This document shows positions 42,119 to 52,294 of a stretch of 64,000 nt of DNA, piece after piece. Origin of the DNA: Xiheimicrobium sp052034585 (GTDB taxonomy: Bacteria; Myxococcota; Myxococcia; Myxococcales; Myxococcaceae); assembly GCA_052034585.1 (NCBI GenBank), contig JBPOIJ010000057.1, forward strand, positions 372,001 through 436,000, read 5' to 3'. A program made the translations under genes and the position numbers. The notes under the pieces were generated by a model. The model saw nothing but the letters and a program-made list of their open reading frames with translations. It was not told the origin of the DNA and did no database searches. Position 1 is the stretch's first letter, and the number at the start of each line of letters is the position of its first letter.

Positions 42119-43888
42119 TCATTTCGGCGGCAAGTCTGCCACGGTGAACTTGAGGACGGTCTTCTTCGCTGCGTTCGCCTGCACCGAGAGTTGACGCTTC
42201 ACGCCGTCGGGGCCCTCGATGGTGAGCAAGTGGGTGCCCGACGGCAGGCTGAACTTCACCAACGAGCCCTCGCCGAGCACGTCCTTCCCCTTCGACACCT
42301 TCGCCGAGGGCAGCAGCGCGAGCACCACTTCGGCCGGGGGTCCGCTCGGCGGCGGCGGTGGGCCCTTCTTGGTGCCGTTCTTGGGAGGTGGTTCCTTCTC
42401 GGGGGTCGAGGGCGGAGGGGTGGTGATGGGCGTGGTGTCGACCTGCGGGTCGTCGGGTGGCTGGTTCGAGTCGGCGCCGGGAATGGCGTCGACCTGCGTC
42501 GGGGTGGTGCCGGGGCCCTTCGACGGCGCGTCGAGGGAGGGCTTCTCGGTCTCCTCCTCCGGCTCCCCGTCCCAGAGCACCAGGCCCGAGGAGCTCTTTC
42601 GCTTCTGGGCGAAGAACATCTTGTTGGCCGTCGCCGCCAGCAGCACCAGCACCAGGCCGACGATGACGAAGGTGCCCCACGACCGTTTCGGCCGCTGCTC
42701 CTCGGCGCTCAGGGCCACCTGGTCGACCTTGAGGGCGAGCTCGAGGAGCTTGTCGTCTTCCGGGGTGCGCTGCTTCGGCTTCTTCGGCCCGGCCTTCGCG
42801 CGCCCCTTCACCGGCTTGAGCACCGGCTGCGACATCGCGCTCTCTTGAATGGACTTCGCGAGGGCCTGCACCTCGCGCTCCTTGGTGACGCGAGCGTCGG
42901 AGCTGCTCTTCTCGGCCTCCTTCTTCCCCGACAGCTCGAAGAGCTTGCGGGTCTGCTCGATGCGGTCGGCGAAGAGCTCCCGCATGAAGTGGGAGCGCTC
43001 CTCGGCGTCGTAGAGGAGCTCGGGGCAGCGGCTGGCCACGGCCTTGGCGAGCTCCTTCGCGTTCGGCCAGCGGTCGGCCGGCTCACGCGCGAGCGCCCGC
43101 ATGATGACGTCGCCGAGCGGCTGAGGGACGACGGCCTCGACCTCCTCGGGCCGCTGAATGGGCGCCTCGAGGATCATCTTCATCTCGGCGAGCTCGGTCT
43201 CGGCAGAGAAGAGCCGCTGGCCGGTCACCATCTCCCAGAAGACGACCCCGAGGGAAAAGACGTCGCTGCGCCCGTCGACCGCGAGGCCCTTCACCTGCTC
43301 GGGAGACATGTAGCCCGCGGTGCCCTTCACCGTTCCGACCTTCGTCCTCGAGAGCGTGCCCGCGGCCTTGGCGATGCCGAAGTCGAGCAGCTTCGTCTGC
43401 CCGTCCCAGCCCACCATGATGTTCTTCTGGGCGACGTCGCGGTGAACGACCGGGTAGCGCTCGCCCGACGGCTTCACGTAGGTGTGCGCGTAGTGGAGCG
43501 CGTTCGCGCAGTCGGTGAGCACCGACACCGAGAAGCCGAGCGGCAACACGTGCTGCTTCTTCGCGCAGACCGAGACGACCTGGTTGAGGTTCTGTCCGGG
43601 GACGAACTCCATCACCACGAAGAGGCCTTCTTCGTCCTGCCCCAGGTCGAACACCTGCACGATGTTCGGGTGCGAGAAGCCGGCGGTGATGCGCGCCTCG
43701 TCGAGGAACATGCGCACGAACGTCTCGTCGCGCGAGGCGTCGGGCATGATGCGCTTGATGACGACGTGCTTCTGGAAGCCGCCCGGCCCGATGGTGCTGC
43801 CGAGGTACAGCTCGGCCATTCCACCAGACGTCAACGGCGCGAGGATTTCGTACTTGCCGACTCGATCCCCACGGGTCTGCCTCGCCAT
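42119..43888 (-). CDS. Hanks-type Ser/Thr protein kinase with PEGA-like C-terminal domain
   Basis: A 589-residue kinase. The domain at 13-275 has a variant Gly loop (TSGGMAELYLG), catalytic Lys in 'VVIKRIMP', VVHRDVAQKNIM with HRD intact, LLDFGIAK and YMSPEQVKG. The linker is charged. A membrane helix ('GTFVIVGLVLVLLAATAN', about 420-438) is followed by a Pro/Thr-rich periplasmic stalk and a small beta domain at 520-589 ('VKFSLPSGTHLLTIEG') resembling PEGA. The extracytoplasmic domain suggests sensing at the envelope. ATG 43888 is chosen because it directly precedes the kinase domain. Confidence 0.93.
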   Translation of the reverse strand: MARQTRGDRVGKYEILAPLTSGGMAELYLGSTIGPGGFQKHVVIKRIMPDASRDETFVRMFLDEARITAGFSHPNIVQVFDLGQDEEGLFVVMEFVPGQNLNQVVSVCAKKQHVLPLGFSVSVLTDCANALHYAHTYVKPSGERYPVVHRDVAQKNIMVGWDGQTKLLDFGIAKAAGTLSRTKVGTVKGTAGYMSPEQVKGLAVDGRSDVFSLGVVFWEMVTGQRLFSAETELAEMKMILEAPIQRPEEVEAVVPQPLGDVIMRALAREPADRWPNAKELAKAVASRCPELLYDAEERSHFMRELFADRIEQTRKLFELSGKKEAEKSSSDARVTKEREVQALAKSIQESAMSQPVLKPVKGRAKAGPKKPKQRTPEDDKLLELALKVDQVALSAEEQRPKRSWGTFVIVGLVLVLLAATANKMFFAQKRKSSSGLVLWDGEPEEETEKPSLDAPSKGPGTTPTQVDAIPGADSNQPPDDPQVDTTPITTPPPSTPEKEPPPKNGTKKGPPPPPSGPPAEVVLALLPSAKVSKGKDVLGEGSLVKFSLPSGTHLLTIEGPDGVKRQLSVQANAAKKTVLKFTVADLPPK

Positions 43889-44204
43889 CGGAAGCGGCAC
43901 TCTACTCCGCCGCCCAAGCGAGTCGACGCACCGTGTGGAGAGGCCTGTGAGACCGTTGGGAAAAGCGCGTGTCAGCAATCTGAGGCATGTGGGGAAAATT
44001 CCTGCACTGCCCGGCCATGTGGGCAGGCGTGGAAATCGTCAGTGATTTCCAACAGGCCCCGCGCCGCTAAGCGTTCGACTCTGAAGTGGTTCTTGGGTTC
44101 TCCACAGGAAAACCCGCCCCTACTGCTGTCTCTACAGATCAGATCATCATTCAAACATCGTCTTCGTCGGGTCCTGGCACGGGGCTCGTAACGTTCGGCG
44201 GGCA
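43889..44204. promoter_or_regulatory. 316-bp divergent intergenic region with two adjacent inverted repeats
   Basis: The region separates a leftward kinase gene from a rightward lipoprotein gene and is less GC-rich than its surroundings. Two inverted repeats sit side by side: CTGCCC (44007-44012) with GGGCAG (44021-44026), and GGAAATC (44031-44037) with GATTTCC (44044-44050). CATGTGGG occurs twice nearby (43986-43993 and 44016-44023). These could be operators or RNA hairpins. No coding frame looks real and no confident promoter is seen. Confidence 0.45.
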
Positions 44205-46442
44205 ATGACAGAATCGTGTCAGGTGCGCCCCCGTACGCCGCTGGCGTTTCGTTGGCTGTTCGTCACGGGGCTGGCGTTCCTGGCGCTCAGCGGCTGCAAG
44301 GACGAGCGGCTCGACCCGACGACGAACTCGGTGCGGTTCTCGAGCGACTCGCTGCTCTTCGAGACGGTGTTCGCCGACGGCCAGGCGCATCGGGCGTCGA
44401 TTGGGGTGGTCAACGATGGGCACGCCTCCATCATCCCCATCTGGGAGCCGCCCGCGCCGCCCATCACCCTCCTCTCTGCGCCCGAGGTGCTCCCGCCTGG
44501 AGAGACGACCCTCGCGCTCGAGTTCATTCCCCAGGTGCCCGGGCGCTACTCGCGCACGCTCTCGGTGCAAGGGCCGCAGGGCCAGCCGGCGAGCGTGGCC
44601 ATCGACGCGGTGGCGCGGCCGATTCCGACCTGCGAGCCCTCCTCGCCCTGCACGAGCGCGACCTTCGACGTCGCCCAGCAGAAGTGCGTCGAACAGCGGG
44701 TCGCCGACGGCACGAGCTGCGATCCCCAGTCGGCGTGCGTGGTGAGCGCGACGTGTCAGGCCGGGCGCTGCGTGGGCACTCCGAAGCAGTGTGACGACCA
44801 GAACGCGTGCACCATCGACGTCTGCAACGCGACGCTCGGCTGCGAGTTCCTCCCGGCGCCGCCGTGCCCTGGTGACGGCAAGTGCATGAAGGGCGTCTGC
44901 GACCCGGTGCAAGGCTGCGGGCTCGAGCCGCTCGCGGACGGGACGACGTGCGGAACGCTCCAGGGCTGCTCGGCGGCCGAGATTTGTCTCGAAGGGCAGT
45001 GCGTGGTGCGCGACCCGCCCGATGGCTACGTCTGCGCGCAGGCGTCGCCGTGTCAGGCGCGAGGGGTCTGCGTGGCTGATCAATGTGTGCGTCCACCGGC
45101 CTCGGTGTTGACGCCCGACTGGACCTTCGACTCTTCGGTGAACCCCGATGGTGGCGCGCCGCTCCAGCTGCACGACTTCGTGATGGAGGCGGGCGGCGAG
45201 ATGACGCTCGGGGGCTTCTTCCAGACGCCGGTGGTGCTGCGAGCGAACACGAGCGAGGCGAAGGTGACCCCGCTCGGAGTCTCTCGCCGCTGCATCCTCT
45301 GGGGCCCGCGGCTCGTCTGCGCCGACTACCCCGCGAACCCGAACGGGCGCGTCACCGCCATCAACCCCTCGACGGGCGCGACCGAATGGAGCTTCGACAT
45401 TCGCACCAGCCGCCCCGAGTTCCTGGTGATTGCGCCGCAGATCTTCCTCGCCCGCCTGGTGGTGCAGACGAGCGACCGAATGGCGGCGCTGTTCGAGGCG
45501 TACCCGGCGAACACCTCGAGCAACCCGAACACCCAGTGTCGCCGCTACTTCCTGGTGACGCTGGACGCGCAGGGCCACGCCATCAACGGCCAGCAGGTGA
45601 CGGATCCACTCCTCGACGTCTGCAGCCACCCGCACCCCTACGGCGTCGCGGCCGACTCGGTGGGCAACCTCTTCATCGCCTTCTCGCCCACCATCAGCAC
45701 GACCGCGCCGCTCAAGCCGGGGACGCCGACGCTGACGATGAGCTTCACCCGCGACGGGGTGTTCCGCTGGAAGCGCACCGACACCTCGATGCCGGGTGGA
45801 GAGCTCGCGGTGGCTCGCGGCCTGCTGTACCCCGAGAACGCCAGCGTCGCGCTCCTCGCGGCCACCGGCCAGCCGGCCTTCAGCCTGCCTGGCGCGCTCG
45901 GGCGCATCGTCATCTCCGACGCCCGGTTCATTCCTGCGCCGGTCGCCGGCCAGCAGTCGCTCTCGGGCTACGAGGCTGGGCTCAACACCCTTCGCTGGAC
46001 GCACACCGTCGATGGCTCGGGGCGCTTCTGGTCCGACCAGCTTCGTCTCGCGAGCTGGAAGGTGCCCGGCGGCACGCGCACCGTCGCGCTCACCTTCGTG
46101 GAAGACGCGGCCGCGGGAATGACGCCCATCTCGCTCCACGCCATCAACGTCAATGACGGGAGCCTGGCCTTCTCGTGTCCGGTGGCGATGATGCCGCGCA
46201 CTCCGGTGCAGCTGTTCGAGGTCGGCGCCTCGTCCTTCGGGATGATGGAGGGCGCGCTCGACGACATGGGCCAGCCTGGCTGCGGAAAGTGCGACCCGCC
46301 CTACGCCGGGAGCTCGGCCACGTTCCGGCACTTCAGCCTTCCGGGCATCGGTGTGCCGAACGAGCCGTGGATTGGCACCTTTGGCGGGCCGGGGCACGAC
46401 CACCGTGAGGAGACGGTCGGCGCCGTCGGCGGCACGAACTGA
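44205..46442 (+). CDS. Large Cys-rich lipoprotein
   Basis: A 745-residue lipoprotein with lipobox LALSGC (Cys near residue 31). Residues 40-140 resemble an Ig-like/choice-of-anchor beta domain ('RASIGVVNDGHASI'). Residues 145-295 hold about 26 Cys in short repeats ('CDDQNACTIDVCNATLGC', 'CMKGVCDPVQGC'), a disulfide-rich module seen in many myxobacterial surface proteins. Residues 300-720 form a PQQ/quinoprotein-like propeller ('INPSTGATEWSFDI', 'FRWKRTDTSMPGGELAV', 'DGSLAFSCPV'), probably structural since no cofactor site is apparent. It is likely surface-exposed. Its expression is divergent from the PEGA-like kinase. Confidence 0.87.
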   Translation: MTESCQVRPRTPLAFRWLFVTGLAFLALSGCKDERLDPTTNSVRFSSDSLLFETVFADGQAHRASIGVVNDGHASIIPIWEPPAPPITLLSAPEVLPPGETTLALEFIPQVPGRYSRTLSVQGPQGQPASVAIDAVARPIPTCEPSSPCTSATFDVAQQKCVEQRVADGTSCDPQSACVVSATCQAGRCVGTPKQCDDQNACTIDVCNATLGCEFLPAPPCPGDGKCMKGVCDPVQGCGLEPLADGTTCGTLQGCSAAEICLEGQCVVRDPPDGYVCAQASPCQARGVCVADQCVRPPASVLTPDWTFDSSVNPDGGAPLQLHDFVMEAGGEMTLGGFFQTPVVLRANTSEAKVTPLGVSRRCILWGPRLVCADYPANPNGRVTAINPSTGATEWSFDIRTSRPEFLVIAPQIFLARLVVQTSDRMAALFEAYPANTSSNPNTQCRRYFLVTLDAQGHAINGQQVTDPLLDVCSHPHPYGVAADSVGNLFIAFSPTISTTAPLKPGTPTLTMSFTRDGVFRWKRTDTSMPGGELAVARGLLYPENASVALLAATGQPAFSLPGALGRIVISDARFIPAPVAGQQSLSGYEAGLNTLRWTHTVDGSGRFWSDQLRLASWKVPGGTRTVALTFVEDAAAGMTPISLHAINVNDGSLAFSCPVAMMPRTPVQLFEVGASSFGMMEGALDDMGQPGCGKCDPPYAGSSATFRHFSLPGIGVPNEPWIGTFGGPGHDHREETVGAVGGTN

Positions 46443-46467
46443 GCTCGCTCGAATCGACCCGGAGCGG

Positions 46468-48420
<1,953 letters not shown>

Positions 48421-48617
48421 GGAACGCCGCGAGTCTACACGTCCTCGGGGCGCCGTCTCGATTTGAGCGACACACCTCTCACACCGACGCACCTGAGTGA
48501 CCGGTGGGTGCGTCGTGAGTCGTCAGCCGAGCCAGCTCACGTTTCTTGAGCGCTTCGGGGCCCTTGGCAGTGACAGGCACACGGTCGTCAGCCCGAAGAG
48601 GCCGTGCGCAAGCGGCA

Positions 48618-49169
48618 CTACTCGACACGGCCGAGCTGCGAAACCGTTCCGTCCTCGACCTGCAACCGAACCAAGCCCGACCTCCTCCGCCACACTTCGA
48701 AGCCTCGAGAGAAGGTCGTGGTTCCACAGACGCGAGTGTTGAGGAGCTTCAACTCGCCACGGCTAACCTCTTCAACAGTCTTCGTGAGCCGACAGGTACC
48801 GTCGTCGAATACGTCGAACGATGCGCCGGGCCGCAACGGCCCTCTGAGAACGACTTCCCCACTCGCGCTGAGAATCGCGTCCTCGTGACACGTCAGCAGC
48901 TTGCCGAGCACGAGACCGGAGAGGACTCGCTCACAGTGCACTGCCTCCGAAGCCCAAGCACAAGCGGGAGGCAGGCCCGACTGATCAGGAAGATAGATGA
49001 TTGCAACCTGATCTTCGGCACTCACAACTGCCACGGCCTGGTCGAGTACCTTGCCTCCGTCAGGGGCCTGGATCTCCATCAGATAGTGCCCAGTGCGTGG
49101 CAGGAATTCGCGCACATGTGCACCACAGGCACCGAGTGCCAGAGAACAGGCGGCAATCACGGTACGCAT
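48618..49169 (-). CDS. Lipoprotein overlapping the end of an RHS fragment
   Basis: A 183-residue protein with lipobox LALGAC (Cys15). It contains four further Cys (near 70, 79, 93 and 120) and a beta-rich pattern ('HYLMEIQAPDGGKVL', 'SGEVVLRGPLRPGASFDVF'). Its ATG at 49169 lies 13 nt inside the RHS C-terminal frame, which ends at 49157. That arrangement suggests it was translated together with the RHS protein and could be its immunity or accessory factor; this is inference from position. No family recognised. Confidence 0.72.
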   Translation of the reverse strand: MRTVIAACSLALGACGAHVREFLPRTGHYLMEIQAPDGGKVLDQAVAVVSAEDQVAIIYLPDQSGLPPACAWASEAVHCERVLSGLVLGKLLTCHEDAILSASGEVVLRGPLRPGASFDVFDDGTCRLTKTVEEVSRGELKLLNTRVCGTTTFSRGFEVWRRRSGLVRLQVEDGTVSQLGRVE

Positions 49170-49685
49170 TGATTCCCTCCATCGGTGGGAGGCTTGAGTG
49201 GTTCTCGCGGGGATTTCTCACAAAGATCACGACAGGTCTTCTTCTCCGACTTCCACGACTCATAGCACGTGGAATTGTCTCTCCCCCTCGCGTGCGACAC
49301 CGAAGCTCGCGACTGTCCGCCTCCTTGTAACAGCGCGTTTCGCATTGGTTCTTAGGAGGCCTAAACTCATTCTCCGGGCTATCAGGGAACTTCAAGTGAT
49401 CTGGGTAGCCGACTTGAAGACCATCTGGGTCGACAAATGACACTGGTTGTTCCGCGCGTAACCGAAGGCGAGGGTCGTGAAGCCAGCCAACAACTCCCGA
49501 ACCAGGTAACTTGGCTCACGTAGAAGAGGTTCAGGAGAGAGGTAACGACCAGTCTGCGGCTCGTAATATCGGCTCCAATTTTCGTGCACATCAGTCTCCG
49601 CGTCGTAGTACTGCCCGGGGAATCTCAGCCGCGTCTGAAACCTCGCAGCGCCAGTCTCCCAAGCACGCCCGTGCCTTTCGGATGA
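49157..49685 (-). pseudogene. RHS repeat-associated core and C-terminus, frameshifted
   Basis: Only the C-terminal end of an RHS protein remains. From 49685 leftward the frame reads 'RHGRAWETGAARFQT', then 'LRFPGQYYDAET', 'NWSRYYEPQTGRYLSPEPL' and YARNN, the classic RHS core. The expected N-N-P-x-x-F-V-D-P-D-G continues in another frame ('VSFVDPDGLQVGYP'), so one base is missing at about 49445. A Cys-rich tail ('NQCETRCYKEADSRELRC') then shifts again within a G5 run at 49283-49287 to 'STCYESWKSEKKTCRDLCE', ending at 49157. Restored, the tail has spaced Cys pairs typical of variable RHS tips. The fragment starts directly after the EamA stop, in the same frame, with no RHS N-terminal body. Confidence 0.85.
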
Positions 49686-50576
49686 TCAACGTCGAGCTGC
49701 CGGCGAAGTGACCTCGCTCACCGGGCCGGCTCGAACGACCGCGCCGAAGACGACTCCGCCGATGCAGAGCAACGCGCCCGCGGCCGAGAGCGGCACGATG
49801 GGCTCGCTCAACACGGTGACGCCGAGAATCCACGCGAGCACCGGCACCAGTTGGGTGATGGCGCTGCCCGAAGCCGCGCTGGTGAAGCCCATGCCGTAGG
49901 TGAAGAGGAGCTGCCCTCCGACCGAGAGGAGTCCCATCAAGAGGCAGAGCCCGAGCGTCGAGCCTTCGAGCGGGACCCAGTGCGACGCCATGAGCGGGAC
50001 GGTGACGAGGAGCCCGACGCTCGAGAAGGCGAAGAAGACGGTCGGCGCGTCGGTGTCGGAGCGGAGCGAGCGAATGACGGTGATGGCGGCGCCCCCCAAG
50101 ATGCCCGAGGCGAGGCCGGAGAGTCCTCCGAGGCCTGGGTGGGTGGGCACCGCGAACTCTCCGGTGGCCGTGGCGACGAGGATGGCGCCGATGGTGGCCG
50201 CGGCGAGCCCGAGGCGCATCGAGTTGGTGGGCCGCTCGGCGAGGAAGAGGCTCGCGAAGATGGCCGCGTAGATGGGCGAGCAGTAGTTGAGGACGGTCGC
50301 TGGCCCGCTCCCGATGCGCTCGATGGCGACGAAGTAGGTGAGCACCGCCGCCGAGCCGAAGAGCCCCCGGAGAAAGAGCAAGCCTGGCCGGCGCAGGTCG
50401 GGTCCACGTCGGCGCACCAGGAACCAGCCCATCATCGCGACCGCACCCACGGCGAAGCGAACGAACGAGAGTTCGGCCGAGGGCACCTGCTTCGAGAGGT
50501 GCCGCGCGAGCACGGCCATCGTGGCGAAGAAGACCGAAGAGAGGACGATGACCCAACTGCCGCGCCGCGACTGCAC
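49686..50576 (-). CDS. EamA/DMT-family transporter
   Basis: A 296-residue protein with ten predicted membrane helices in two EamA repeats ('FFATMAVLARHL ... LLFLRGLFGSAAVLTYFVAI' and 'GLASGILGGAAITVIRSL ... LLFTYGMGFTSAASGSAI'). Members export or import small metabolites such as amino acids; the substrate is unknown. GTG 50576 is chosen because it starts just before the first helix; upstream in-frame residues are not membrane-like. It is followed without a gap by the RHS fragment. Confidence 0.88.
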   Translation of the reverse strand: MQSRRGSWVIVLSSVFFATMAVLARHLSKQVPSAELSFVRFAVGAVAMMGWFLVRRRGPDLRRPGLLFLRGLFGSAAVLTYFVAIERIGSGPATVLNYCSPIYAAIFASLFLAERPTNSMRLGLAAATIGAILVATATGEFAVPTHPGLGGLSGLASGILGGAAITVIRSLRSDTDAPTVFFAFSSVGLLVTVPLMASHWVPLEGSTLGLCLLMGLLSVGGQLLFTYGMGFTSAASGSAITQLVPVLAWILGVTVLSEPIVPLSAAGALLCIGGVVFGAVVRAGPVSEVTSPAARR

Positions 50577-50832
50577 GCGTCGGCAATACCAGCAGGTGCT
50601 CGGTCGGGCAGTGAAGAAATGCGGGCAGCCACTCGCCCACGAAGCGGCCGTGCGGTTTGCGACTTCCGAGCCGCGAGGTGCACGCCGCCGTCGCAGCTCG
50701 TCCACGGGCAGACGTGAGGTTGATCAGCCCAACTCTCCGGTCAGGCCTCCTGGCCGTTCGCGGCGAACGACATAGCTTGGTGAAGGACGGATGGCGGCGA
50801 GTGCGGCTTCGGAGCGCACGAGGAGGTCGTCG

Positions 50833-51735
50833 ATGAACCGCATCGTGTTGGTCGTCACGTCGTTGCTCGCCGCAGTTGGCGTGGCGCAGGCGACGCCAGG
50901 CACGCCGGACACGCTGGGAACCAGTCTCGCCGGAGGGTGGTTCTTTCGCGGCTCGGCGCCTCGAGTGTCGGGCAGGTGTCCTCCCGGCAGCGCGATGATG
51001 GCGGCCGCGCACGTCGATCAGCAGGGCCAGCGCGTTCGCCTTCGCTACACCCTGGGCATCACCTGCACGCCTCCCTCGGTCTGTCAGTACGAAGGGTCGA
51101 TCACCGGTGGGCGAGTGAAGCTGACGAACACCGCGGTGGTGGACGACGAAGGTGGCCGGGTGACGAACACGCTCGACCTCGCCATCGAGTCGAACGACCG
51201 GCTGAGTGGCACCGCGACCTCGAAGTACCTGCACCCCGACGGCATTCAGTGCGTGTGGACGAGCAGGGTCGAGGTGACGCGCAAGCCGGACGACGGCTCG
51301 CAGGATTCGACGCGTCCGAACGTGGGCACGCGGCAAGGGCCCAGCACGGCCACGACCTCGACGGCTGGCACGAGCGAGTCGCCTTCCACGCCGAGCGATT
51401 CGCGCACTCCACCGACGCCCGGACCGGGGTCAGGGACGAGCGGAACGGGACCTCCGGCGACTGGCGAGAGCACGACGGCGCCCACTTCGGGCAGCGGGAC
51501 GAATGCGCCGACGACCCCGCCCGGAACAGGAGGACCGTCGACACCTTCCACCGACGCGCCACCAGGCTCGACCTCTGGCACGGAGGGGCCGGCGCCGGGG
51601 ACGAGCGGCCCCGCGCCTGGGAGCGGTTCGGCGACGGGCGAAGACACGACCTCACCTGGCGCCTCGACACCTGGCCGGCGAGGCGGAAAGAGCGGGAAGA
51701 GCACGAAGCCAGGCCCGTCGAGTCCGAAACGGTGA
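50833..51735 (+). CDS. Secreted protein with Ser/Thr/Pro/Gly-rich C-terminal half
   Basis: A 300-residue protein. ATG 50833 follows a perfect AGGAGG (50821-50826). The signal peptide is MNRIVLVVTSLLAAVGVAQA. Residues 22-155 form a beta domain with four Cys ('GGWFFRGSAPRVSGRCPPG', 'LGITCTPPSVC') that I do not recognise. Residues 160-285 are a low-complexity Gly/Ser/Thr/Pro linker and the end is basic ('RRGGKSGKSTKPG'). This suggests a wall- or matrix-associated extracellular protein. It stands alone. Confidence 0.78.
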   Translation: MNRIVLVVTSLLAAVGVAQATPGTPDTLGTSLAGGWFFRGSAPRVSGRCPPGSAMMAAAHVDQQGQRVRLRYTLGITCTPPSVCQYEGSITGGRVKLTNTAVVDDEGGRVTNTLDLAIESNDRLSGTATSKYLHPDGIQCVWTSRVEVTRKPDDGSQDSTRPNVGTRQGPSTATTSTAGTSESPSTPSDSRTPPTPGPGSGTSGTGPPATGESTTAPTSGSGTNAPTTPPGTGGPSTPSTDAPPGSTSGTEGPAPGTSGPAPGSGSATGEDTTSPGASTPGRRGGKSGKSTKPGPSSPKR

Positions 51736-51830
51736 AAATGCCCGAGTCGGACCTCGCGTCTCGACGGTCTCGCGAGTGGCGCCCAGGGGCTGTCGCTGGC
51801 CTGCAAGCAGCTTCGGGTTAACGTGACGAC

Positions 51831-52031
51831 ATGCGCTGGGTGCTCGCGGTGCTCGGAGTCGTGCTGGGCGGAGTCGTCGGCCTCTTCGCGCCTGTCGTCG
51901 TGGGGTGGCTCCTGGGAAAGACGAGCGGGTCGTACGAGGTCGTGCTGCCCTTCTGGTTGGTGACGGTGCCCTTCGGAGCGGTGGGCGGCGCGGTGCTCGG
52001 CTTCGTGCTCGGCGGCCGACTGCGGCGCTGA
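51831..52031 (+). CDS. Small two-helix membrane protein
   Basis: A 66-residue protein with two hydrophobic helices (about 3-28 and 40-61) separated by 'GKTSGSYEVV', and a basic end GGRLRR. Gly-rich helices with small-residue spacing suggest tight packing or oligomerisation. ATG 51831. No family is recognised. The tRNA-like RNA begins about 45 bp downstream in the same direction. Confidence 0.6.
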   Translation: MRWVLAVLGVVLGGVVGLFAPVVVGWLLGKTSGSYEVVLPFWLVTVPFGAVGGAVLGFVLGGRLRR

Positions 52032-52075
52032 GTCGGTGTCAGGGTGCTGGGAAGCGTCCGTCGGGGAAGCCAGAC

Positions 52076-52217
52076 GTTCCCGGCCGATGAGGCCCGACAC
52101 GCACCAATACTCTCGAGGACGCGGGTTCGATCCCCGCCGGCTGCGTCGCTGTGCAGCCGTAGCTCAGTGGGAGAGCACGAGCCTGGTGGCTTCCCCACTC
52201 GGGGGCGTCGAACTTTT
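52076..52217 (+). ncRNA. Circularly permuted tRNA-like RNA, candidate YrlA-type Y RNA
   Basis: Elements in order: GTTC (52076-52079), CCCGA (52093-52097), CACCA (52102-52106), CTCG (52112-52115), variable-loop AGGAC, a perfect T arm (stem 52121-52125 with 52133-52137, loop TTCGATC), CGGCTGC (52138-52144), an 8-nt loop, GCAGCCG (52153-52159, pairing all 7 bp with the previous), TA, a D arm (GCTC 52162-52165 with GAGC 52173-52176, loop AGTGGGA), then CGAG (52178-52181), TGGTG (52184-52188), TCGGG (52199-52203), GAAC (52210-52213) and TTTT. The last four pair with the first four in nested order. The two tRNA halves are swapped and the acceptor stem is closed by a loop. YrlA RNAs, partners of the Ro protein Rsr, have this kind of tRNA-mimic module. 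No rsr gene lies in the window. The outer ends are estimates. Confidence 0.7.
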
Positions 52218-52294
52218 CAAAGCTCCGTGGCCAACACGTCGAGCGCTCCCGCGGGCATCGCCCGAATGAGCGAGCGTCGACTACGCTTCGTCGA

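Noticed and set aside
44173..44188. Sigma-54 promoter at TGGCAC before the Cys-rich lipoprotein
   Set aside because: The -24 half matches, but the -12 half reads TCGT instead of TTGC at the required spacing.
49283..49446. RHS frameshifts as pure sequencing error
   Set aside because: Not excluded, since one site is a G5 run. But no other gene in the window shows such errors and the RHS body is missing, so true decay is more likely.
52101..52190. Functional permuted tRNA gene (Thr-like GGT reading in the 5' half)
   Set aside because: The anticodon-stem pairing breaks at 31-39, the anticodon loop is not closed, there is no CCA, and the flanks pair with each other instead. Permuted functional tRNA genes are, to my knowledge, known from algae and archaea, not bacteria.
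52101..52217. Two-piece (permuted) tmRNA
   Set aside because: tmRNA lacks a canonical D arm and has a tag-coding frame between its halves; here there is a normal D arm and only 8 nt between the halves.
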